Below are positions 1 to 6,179 of a stretch of DNA of 6,179 nt, one piece after another. The notes beneath the pieces were generated by a model, which saw nothing but the letters and a program-made list of their open reading frames with translations, made no database searches and had not been told where the DNA came from. The stretch is from an uncultured delta proteobacterium. GTDB taxonomy: Bacteria; Myxococcota_A; Polyangia; Polyangiales; Polyangiaceae. The stretch covers positions 1 through 6,179 of the forward strand of contig CAITLX010000599.1 in NCBI GenBank assembly GCA_903893335.1, read 5' to 3'. The number at the start of each line of letters is the position of its first letter. Position 1 is the stretch's first letter. The translations under genes and the position numbers were made by a program.

Positions 1-142
1 CCTCGCGCGCTGCCTCGCGGCGCGGCGCGCCTGCCCTCCCCGCCCCCTGCGCGACCGCGCGCGCCTCGCCGAGGTCGTCGGCGGCGCCGAGAGCCAGCGC
101 GTCGCTCGCGCGATCGCGGCTGCGCTCGGCCTGCCCGCCTGA
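1..142 (+). CDS. 3' end of an unidentified protein (partial)
   Basis: Only the last 46 codons and a TGA stop are inside the window; the reading frame begins before base 1 (first full codon at base 2). The visible peptide is rich in Arg, Ala and Leu and ends in AIAAALGLPA. Almost all codons in this frame end in G or C, which is the signature of true coding sequence in such GC-rich DNA. The last 25 or so residues look like an amphipathic helix, the usual look of a C-terminal helix of a soluble enzyme, but no family motif is recognisable. It converges on the cysteine-rich gene on the other strand, with an 88-base gap. I cannot assign a function; the coding call rests on codon bias and the clean stop. 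Confidence 0.55.
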   Translation, partial: LARCLAARRACPPRPLRDRARLAEVVGGAESQRVARAIAAALGLPA

Positions 143-203
143 AGCCCTGACCCACAAAATGCGCGCGGCGCCCGAGGGGTCTCCCCGGACGCCGCACACC
201 CGA

Positions 204-219
204 GCCGCTGCGAAGCGGC
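204..219. terminator. Hairpin between convergent genes
   Basis: A perfect 6-bp stem, GCCGCT pairing with AGCGGC, closes a GCGA tetraloop (GNRA type, unusually stable). It lies in the 88-base gap between the plus-strand gene ending at 142 and the minus-strand gene ending at 231, where a shared transcription stop is expected. There is no T tract on either side, so it may act as a weak or Rho-assisted terminator or simply protect 3' ends. This is inferred from position and pairing only. Confidence 0.35.
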
Positions 220-230
220 GCGGACGGGCC

Positions 231-1532
231 TCAGCCCGCCTTGCCGCTCGCGCTGCCGCTCGCCGAGGCGCTCGCCTTGACGTCGACCGACACGTTCACG
301 TTGGCCTTGATGCTGGCCGCCGCGTCGATGGCACCCTTGAAGGGCATCGCGACGCAAGCCAGCAGCTTGGTGGTGATGGCCGGGCCGCCCGAGACGGACG
401 CCTTGACGGCTGCCTGAGCGCCGTCGACCGCGAGGGTCACGTTGGTCGCGAGGCTCGCCGCGCGATCCTTCATGCCGATGGCGACCTTGAGCACCGCCGG
501 GAGGTTGGCCTCGAGGGCCGCCTTGTACTTCGCCGCCGCTGCCGCGTCGGCCGCGCCGTCGATCTTGAGCGAGACGCCAGCGGGCGTGCACGAGAGCTTG
601 CCCGACACCTGCGCGTCGCAGCTTGCCTTGCAGTCCGCGCTCACCTTGGGCATCTCGAGCTGGCCCGAGCAGGCCGGCGCCTTGAAGTCGACGTCGCACT
701 TGGCGTGGCAGGTGCCTTCGCACTTCGCGCCGGCTTCGACCTTGCACGAGCCGCCGCACTTGCCGGTGCAGCTACCGCTGCCGCCCGCATCGCACTTGCC
801 CTCGCACTTGCCCTTGCACTCGCCCTTGGTGTTCTTCCCGTCGCACTTGCCGTCGCAGGTGCCCGAGCAGGTGCCGCTGAAGCCCGCGTCGCACGAGCCG
901 CCGCAGGTGCCGCCACAGGCCGCCGAGGCCGACAGGTCGCACGCGCCCTGGCACTTGCCCTCGCACTTGCCCGACAGCTCGCCGCCCTTGCACTCGACCT
1001 TGGCCTTGCCGCCCGAGACGCTCGCGTCGCACTTGCCCGCGCAGTCGGCCATCGCGTCGACCGAGGCCGAGCAGGTGGGCGCCTTCACGTCGAGCGCGAT
1101 GGTCGCCTTCGCGCCCATCTTCGCCTTGAGGTCGCCCATGGCCTTGATGGCGGCCTTGCACGACTCCTGGCCGGACTTGAACTCGCCCGTCGCGCCGAGG
1201 TCCTTCGCGAGGTTGCCGCAGGCGAGCTTGAGGTCGGCGTCGATGCTGGCCGCGATGCCCTGCAGGCTGACGGCAGCCGAGAGGCCGCCCTTGAGCTTGC
1301 CCGAAGCAGACGCGTCGAGCTTGAACTCGCTCGCCCAGTCGACCTTGGCGATCGCCTCGACGCTCGCGGTGTCGGGGCAGCCCTTCGCGAGGTTCGCGAC
1401 GTCGCCGAGCTTGTCGGCGCCCGGGATGCCCGAGGGCAGACCCGGCATACCCGCGCAATCGATGAGCGCGGGCGAGGCAAGCGCGGTCACGAGGACCGGC
1501 CACGAGATGTACTTCCAGCGATTCGTCACCAT
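231..1532 (-). CDS. Exported cysteine-rich repeat protein, function unknown
   Basis: The product is 433 aa. The N-terminus (MVTNRWK, then a hydrophobic run to about residue 24) looks like a signal peptide. ALA at 17-19 would suit signal peptidase I, while LIDC ending at Cys26 resembles a lipobox except for the Asp. Residues 45-150 are Ala/Lys-rich and probably helical. Residues 154-315 hold 26 Cys. Their core is six C-x3-C-x3-C triads, starting at 190, 206, 222, 239, 255 and 271, with consensus C-x-G-[KT]-C-x-G-x-C. Residues 325-420 are again Ala-rich, and the end is Ser/Ala/Gly/Lys-rich. The start is the ATG at 1532, because GGAGGG lies 7 bases before it; an in-frame ATG at 1568 lacks this. 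The Cys density suggests a disulfide-braced or metal-binding cell-envelope or secreted protein. I recall similar myxobacterial proteins with an N-terminus like this, but no known enzyme domain is visible. Confidence 0.85.
   Translation of the reverse strand: MVTNRWKYISWPVLVTALASPALIDCAGMPGLPSGIPGADKLGDVANLAKGCPDTASVEAIAKVDWASEFKLDASASGKLKGGLSAAVSLQGIAASIDADLKLACGNLAKDLGATGEFKSGQESCKAAIKAMGDLKAKMGAKATIALDVKAPTCSASVDAMADCAGKCDASVSGGKAKVECKGGELSGKCEGKCQGACDLSASAACGGTCGGSCDAGFSGTCSGTCDGKCDGKNTKGECKGKCEGKCDAGGSGSCTGKCGGSCKVEAGAKCEGTCHAKCDVDFKAPACSGQLEMPKVSADCKASCDAQVSGKLSCTPAGVSLKIDGAADAAAAAKYKAALEANLPAVLKVAIGMKDRAASLATNVTLAVDGAQAAVKASVSGGPAITTKLLACVAMPFKGAIDAAASIKANVNVSVDVKASASASGSASGKAG
696..965 (-). 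repeat. In-gene tandem repeat, six cysteine triads (about 48 bp each)
   Basis: Within the cysteine-rich gene, six units of C-x3-C-x3-C follow each other at 16, 16, 17, 16 and 16 residue steps (residues 190-279). All Cys codons are TGC, and the plus-strand word GCACTTGC recurs through and beside the array, so the repeat shows in the DNA as well as the protein. The one 17-residue step comes from an extra residue in the linker containing KNTKGE. Further Cys before (154-181) and after (288-315) are irregularly spaced and may be decayed units. Growth by unit duplication is the likely origin. Confidence 0.85.
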
Positions 1533-1539
1533 GTCGCAA

Positions 1540-1545
1540 CCCTCC
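1540..1545 (-). promoter_or_regulatory. Ribosome binding site fixing the start of the Cys-rich gene
   Basis: GGAGGG on the minus strand, 7 bases before the ATG at 1532, is a near-perfect anti-16S match. It lies downstream of the longer in-frame ATG at 1568, so it decides the start in favour of the 433-aa form, which also puts the signal peptide at the very N-terminus. Confidence 0.8.
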
Positions 1546-1620
1546 AAGGAAATGGGCCGCCCGCTCATGCGGACGGAACCCGTCTACTGCGCCCCGCGGA
1601 ATGTGAGACGCGCGCTGCTC

Positions 1621-1646
1621 GCCCCGCCCACACCCCTCGGCGGGGC
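1621..1646 (-). other. GC-rich stem-loop between the CNBD genes and the Cys-rich gene
   Basis: GCCCCGCC and GGCGGGGC form a perfect 8-bp stem around a 10-base loop. It lies 119 bases after the stop of the CNBD pair and about 90 bases before the Cys-rich start codon. It could be a terminator of the CNBD operon or a leader hairpin in the Cys-rich mRNA. No T tract follows on the minus strand, so an intrinsic terminator is not clearly supported. A smaller hairpin, GACGG-AAC-CCGTC, sits at 1572-1584, closer to the start codon. Confidence 0.5.
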
Positions 1647-1681
1647 CTGCGACGGCACGAAGCCGACCACGCGGCACCGCG

Positions 1682-1711
1682 CTTATCGCGCGAAAATGCG
1701 CGCGCTGTAAA
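1682..1711 (-). promoter_or_regulatory. Possible sigma-70-type promoter of the Cys-rich gene
   Basis: On the minus strand TTTACA (5 of 6 to TTGACA) is followed after 18 bases by GATAAG (4 of 6 to TATAAT). It sits in the most AT-rich patch of the 232-base gap upstream of the Cys-rich gene. It would give a leader of about 140 bases containing the 1621-1646 stem-loop. The spacer carries a small inverted repeat (CGCGC-GAAAAT-GCGCG, 1687-1702) that could be an operator. Pattern match only. Confidence 0.35.
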
Positions 1712-1764
1712 GGCGAATCGCTGCGCGACCGGGTCGTCGCCCAGGGCTTTCGCGAGCGGCTCGG

Positions 1765-2217
1765 TCAGCCCGCGCCGACGAGCCCGCGTGCTCGGGCGTC
1801 GAGGCGGCGGAACTCGCGCGCGAGCTCCCCCCCGAGCGCCCGCTGAAACGCGAGCGCGATCGGCGCCGTCTGGTGGGAGAGCAGCGTCGCCGCCCCCCGG
1901 TCGAGCGAGGCGATGCGCGACGGCACGAGCGCGCGGCAGGTCGACGTGCGCGGCGCGTCGTCCACCAGCGGCACCAGGCCGAACAGCGTCCCCGGGCCGA
2001 GGCGATCGAGCTCGACCTCCTGGTCGCCGTGACGCCCGAAGACGCCCACCTCGCCGGTCAGCAGGAGGTGCGCGGAGTGGTCGTGCGCGCCTGCGCGCAC
2101 GATGACCTGCCCGGCGGGCACCTCGCGCCGCACGAACGCGGCGTCGAGCGCGTCGAGGTCGGCGGCCTCGAGGCGCGAGAAGCCCGGAAGGCGCGCGAGC
2201 ACCTCGCGAAGGCTCAC
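1765..2217 (-). CDS. Stand-alone cyclic-nucleotide-binding-domain protein (second of pair)
   Basis: This 150-aa product is a single Crp-type beta-roll domain. Helix A is at residues 1-29, the beta roll at about 30-108 (VPAGQVIVRAG, then LLLTGEVGVF, then LGPGTLFGLVPLVDDAPR), and a C-helix follows to about 140. There is no helix-turn-helix, membrane segment or kinase domain, so it is not a DNA-binding Crp/FNR regulator. In the phosphate-binding cassette Arg90 is present, but the Glu of the usual G-E pair is Leu81, so cNMP binding is doubtful. The start is GTG at 2217, with GGAGG 6 bases upstream inside the preceding gene. The two genes overlap as GTGA, indicating translational coupling and probably a shared role, perhaps as a protein-protein sensing pair. 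The exact function is unknown. Confidence 0.85.
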   Translation of the reverse strand: MSLREVLARLPGFSRLEAADLDALDAAFVRREVPAGQVIVRAGAHDHSAHLLLTGEVGVFGRHGDQEVELDRLGPGTLFGLVPLVDDAPRTSTCRALVPSRIASLDRGAATLLSHQTAPIALAFQRALGGELAREFRRLDARARGLVGAG

Positions 2218-2711
2218 GACGCGCCTCCGACGCCGAACAGCGCGCGCACCGACTCGGGGCGGGCGGTCTCGATGCGGCCGATCGCGCGCCGGATGCGCGC
2301 GGCGAGCGTCTCGCTCATCGCGTGCAGCAGCGCCACCGCGAGGCGCGGGTGGGCCGATGCGAGCGCCTCGAAGGCGGCCATGTCGAGGCGCCAGACGTTG
2401 GTCTCGGCCGTGGCGCGCAGCGTCGCCGACGAGGGCCCGCCGTCGAGGAACGACACCTCACCGAGCACGCCGCCGGGCCCGACCTCGCCGAGCACCTCGG
2501 ACGCGCCGCCCGGCGTCGCCAGCTCGACCGAGAACCCGCCGCTGACGAGGAGCCCGAGGCCCGGAGCGGGGCCCCCTTCGCGGGCGTACAGCTCGCCGGC
2601 CTCGAAGGTGACCGGCTCGAGCCGGGTGACGAGCGGGGCGAGGTCCGCGCGGTGCGCGGCGGCGACCACGCCGGGGAAGCGCTTCGCGAGCTCGTCGGAC
2701 GACGGGCGCAT
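2214..2711 (-). CDS. Stand-alone cyclic-nucleotide-binding-domain protein (first of pair)
   Basis: This 165-aa product has the same fold as the next gene. The beta roll spans about residues 31-110 (FEAGELYAREGG, LLVSGGFSVEL, then VLGEVSFLDGGPSSATLRA), followed by a helical C-terminus (112-148) and a short Gly-rich tail. The cassette keeps G84-E85, the pair that contacts the ribose in CAP. The Arg that contacts the cyclic phosphate is replaced by Ser (S94 in P-S-S-A-T, where P-R-S-A-T is usual). As with FNR-like relatives, it may therefore sense something else or act as a scaffold. There is no DNA-binding domain. The start is ATG at 2711, with only a weak AGG 8 bases upstream. It is followed by its partner with a 4-base overlap. 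No clear promoter was found in the 145 bases between it and the tRNA terminator. Confidence 0.87.
   Translation of the reverse strand: MRPSSDELAKRFPGVVAAAHRADLAPLVTRLEPVTFEAGELYAREGGPAPGLGLLVSGGFSVELATPGGASEVLGEVGPGGVLGEVSFLDGGPSSATLRATAETNVWRLDMAAFEALASAHPRLAVALLHAMSETLAARIRRAIGRIETARPESVRALFGVGGAS
2224..2228 (-). promoter_or_regulatory. Internal ribosome binding site of the second CNBD gene
   Basis: GGAGG on the minus strand, 6 bases before the GTG at 2217, lies inside the last codons of the upstream CNBD gene. It supports the GTG start and independent loading in addition to stop-start coupling. Confidence 0.7.
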
Positions 2712-2813
2712 GGGGGCAGCCTACTACGCCTTGGACGACGCGCGCGCGGGAGACGGAAGGAAACCGCCCGCTTCGCGCATGAAACAGCGCGACGACGACC
2801 CGGCGCTACAGCG

Positions 2814-2862
2814 GACAAAACGAAACCGCCGACTACCGTCCGCAGACAAAACGAAACCGCCG
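2814..2862 (-). repeat. 31-bp-period direct repeat of the terminator tail
   Basis: The 18-base plus-strand word gacaaaacgaaaccgccg occurs exactly twice, at 2814-2831 and 2845-2862. On the minus strand each copy reads CGGCGG followed by TTTCGTTTTGTC, the end of a terminator stem plus its T-rich tail. Only the 2845 copy has a complete stem. A third, shorter GGCGGTTTC match lies near 2760-2768. It looks like a partial tandem duplication of the tRNA terminator. Confidence 0.75.
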
Positions 2863-2878
2863 CCTTTTCAGGCGGCGG
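2853..2878 (-). terminator. Rho-independent terminator of the tRNA-Val/tRNA-Asp unit
   Basis: On the minus strand an 8-bp perfect stem, CCGCCGCC (2878-2871) with GGCGGCGG (2864-2857), closes a 6-base TGAAAA loop. TTTCGTTTTGTC follows directly. Stem plus T-rich tail is the classic intrinsic terminator, and it starts about 20 bases after the end of tRNA-Asp. The orientation is clear because the T-rich side follows the stem only on the minus strand. Confidence 0.85.
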
Positions 2879-2896
2879 CGTCGTCGCTTTTTCGTT

Positions 2897-2972
<76 letters not shown>

Positions 2973-3029
2973 AAGCGGTCGCTCACAGCGGCGAAGCACC
3001 AGAAGTGGCGCCGTCGAAAGCGAGCGCGG

Positions 3030-3057
3030 AGTCTACCCAGGAACTCGGATCGGTCAA
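3030..3057 (-). promoter_or_regulatory. Promoter of tRNA-Asp
   Basis: On the minus strand TTGACC (5 of 6 to the -35 consensus), a 16-base spacer and TAGACT (4 of 6 to -10) lie in the gap between the two tRNAs. They place a start near 3023, about 50 bases before the mature tRNA 5' end. The -35 word is identical to that upstream of tRNA-Val, which supports both calls. Confidence 0.6.
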
Positions 3058-3097
3058 GAGAGATCGGCGTCGCGCGCGCTGTTCCTTTCGTTCGCAG

Positions 3098-3169
3098 TGA
3101 GCGGGACAGGATTCGAACCTGCGACAGCCGGCTTGTAAGGCCAGAGCTCTACCGCTGAGCTACCCGCCC
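3098..3169 (-). tRNA. tRNA-Val (anticodon UAC)
   Basis: A 72-base cloverleaf on the minus strand. The acceptor stem GGGCGGG pairs with CCCGCTC, including a G2-U71 wobble. The D-stem is GCTC/GAGC, and the anticodon stem CTGGC/GCCGG carries loop CTTACAA with TAC at 34-36. The T-arm is GCAGG-TTCGAAT-CCTGT, and A73 is as expected for Val. CCA is not encoded (CTG follows A73). It reads GUA and probably other Val codons by wobble. It lies 128 bases after lon. No terminator is seen after it, so read-through into tRNA-Asp is likely. Confidence 0.96.
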
Positions 3170-3202
3170 TCGTCGTGAACCGCGCGACGCCGAGGCCCCC
3201 GC

Positions 3203-3231
3203 CAGCTACCGGAGGCGCACGCCAGGGTCAA
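3203..3231 (-). promoter_or_regulatory. Promoter of tRNA-Val
   Basis: TTGACC, a 17-base spacer and TAGCTG lie on the minus strand, 34 bases before the tRNA 5' end. The -35 is good, but the -10 is weak (only the leading TA fits). The identical TTGACC and the shared GGTAG at the -10 edge, compared with the tRNA-Asp promoter, support it. A 6-bp inverted repeat (CGCCAG/CTGGCG, 3220-3239) is centred on the -35 and could be a protein site. Confidence 0.45.
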
Positions 3232-3280
3232 CGCTGGCGCGTCGCGCGGCGAGCGCGAACGGTCCACCGCGACCCGAGCT

Positions 3281-3295
3281 CCGCGAAGTGCGCGG
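3281..3295 (-). terminator. Short hairpin directly after lon
   Basis: CCGCG-AAGTG-CGCGG forms a perfect 5-bp GC stem starting two bases after the lon stop codon. No T tract follows. It could contribute to ending lon transcription before the tRNA promoters or protect the mRNA 3' end. The call is weak and based on position. Confidence 0.3.
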
Positions 3296-3297
3296 CG

Positions 3298-5796
<2,499 letters not shown>

Positions 5797-5805
5797 GGGA
5801 TCTCG

Positions 5806-5809
5806 CTCC
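5806..5809 (-). promoter_or_regulatory. Ribosome binding site of lon
   Basis: GGAG on the minus strand lies 9 bases before the ATG at 5796. It supports this start over the in-frame ATG at 5856. Confidence 0.6.
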
Positions 5810-5867
5810 GCCCTTCCCGTCCGTCCACACCGCGTCGCGTCGCCCCGCGGGCGCACGCCGCTCGAAC

Positions 5868-5920
5868 TCTACGTCTTTGCCGACGACGCAGTTCGCAGTC
5901 TACGTCTTCGCCGACCACGC
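5868..5920 (-). repeat. Imperfect direct repeat upstream of lon, possible promoter region
   Basis: Two 22-base copies (5868-5889 and 5899-5920) match at 20 positions, with a 31-base period. On the minus strand each ends in ACGTAGA[C/G]T, which contains a -10-like TAGACT or TAGAGT. GAACT (5894-5890), 16 bases, then CGTAGA also fits the general layout of ECF sigma promoters and would start lon mRNA about 65 bases before the ATG. The repeat is certain; the promoter role is inferred. The 239-base clpX-lon gap otherwise holds only a 7-bp inverted repeat, CCGTCGC/GCGACGG (5942-5973), about 60 bases after the clpX stop. Confidence 0.5.
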
Positions 5921-6035
5921 CGCTCGTCTCGGCACGTCGCCCCGTCGCCGCCGAGGCGCGAAATGCGCGACGGCCCCGTGCCCGACTCCCGGCGAGCGGG
6001 GGCGAGGGCGCGGGGCCGCAGCCGACGCTCGCCCT

Positions 6036-6179
6036 TCAGGCCAGCTCGGCTTCCTTCTGGTAGACGATCAGGGGTGCCTCGCGCTTGAGGATGACGTCCT
6101 CGTTGATGACGACCTCCTTGATGCCCGTGCGCCCCGGAACGTCGTACATGATGTCGAGCATCGCGTGCTCGAGGATGGC
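6036..6179 (-). CDS. clpX: ClpX, ATP-binding subunit of Clp protease (C-terminal part)
   Basis: The last 47 codons and a TGA stop are visible; the rest lies beyond the window edge. The peptide begins AILEHAMLDIMYDVPGR, then has KEVVINEDVI and APLIVYQKEAELA. This matches the C-terminal small AAA+ domain end of ClpX, where E. coli has the equivalent of LLDTMYDLPS, a KVVIDESVI-like strand and a final LLIYGK. ClpX is the hexameric unfoldase that feeds tagged proteins to ClpP. The gene is followed by lon in the same direction with a 239-base gap, the order seen in many proteobacteria (clpP-clpX-lon), which supports the call. The catalytic AAA+ motifs are not in the window. Confidence 0.92.
   Translation of the reverse strand, partial: AILEHAMLDIMYDVPGRTGIKEVVINEDVILKREAPLIVYQKEAELA

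Noticed and set aside
696..965. Cysteine triads as radical-SAM or ferredoxin cluster motifs
   Set aside because: Radical SAM uses C-x3-C-x2-C and ferredoxins C-x2-C-x2-C-x3-C; here the spacing is C-x3-C-x3-C, repeated six times, in an exported protein.
1533..1568. Upstream ATG at 1568 as start of the Cys-rich protein
   Set aside because: It would put 12 residues before the signal peptide, and the strong GGAGGG belongs to the ATG at 1532.
159..2105. Long plus-strand open frame (648 codons) opposite the Cys-rich gene and CNBD genes
   Set aside because: It runs across several genes on the other strand, its product is Ala/Arg/Leu low complexity, and no ribosome site or domain supports it.
2814..2862. 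Direct repeats next to the tRNA as a CRISPR or an att site
   Set aside because: There are only two 18-base copies with 13 bases between, no integrase, and no match to a tRNA 3' end; a duplicated terminator tail explains them better.
5797..5856. Upstream ATG at 5856 as lon start
   Set aside because: The extra 20 residues (MRPRGDATRC...) do not resemble Lon N-termini, and a GGAG site serves the ATG at 5796.

Overview
The window is very GC-rich DNA with almost every third codon position G or C. It looks like a chromosomal segment of a myxobacterium-like delta-proteobacterium (Myxococcota, perhaps Polyangia). That assignment rests on base composition, an Ala/Gly/Lys/Cys-rich exported protein of a style I associate with that phylum, and a clpX-lon arrangement. 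It is an inference, not a database result. Except for a short 3' end of a plus-strand gene at the left edge, everything is transcribed from the minus strand.

Layout, left to right. 1-142: last 46 codons of an unrecognised plus-strand gene. It converges on 231-1532, a 433-aa exported protein with a central cysteine-rich region. In that region six C-x3-C-x3-C triads recur with a 16-17 residue period. Upstream of it are a strong 8-bp stem-loop and a possible sigma-70-type promoter. 1765-2711: two small stand-alone cyclic-nucleotide-binding-domain proteins in a translationally coupled pair (GTGA overlap). 2857-3231: tRNA-Val(UAC) followed by tRNA-Asp(GUC), each with a TTGACC-type promoter, ending in a Rho-independent terminator whose T-rich tail is duplicated downstream. 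3298-5796: a complete Lon protease with all ATPase and Ser/Lys protease residues. 6036-6179: the C-terminal end of ClpX, cut by the window edge.

The clpX-lon neighbourhood is a conserved protein quality-control locus: ClpX unfolds substrates for ClpP, and Lon is a self-contained ATP-dependent protease. The 239-bp gap before lon holds an imperfect 31-bp-period direct repeat with promoter-like words, so lon probably has its own promoter. The tRNA pair separates this block from the accessory-looking left half.

The most notable items are the 16-residue periodic cysteine-triad protein and the CNBD pair. In the CNBD pair each protein keeps a different one of the two phosphate-cassette ligand residues. 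No mobile elements, CRISPR arrays or phage genes were seen.
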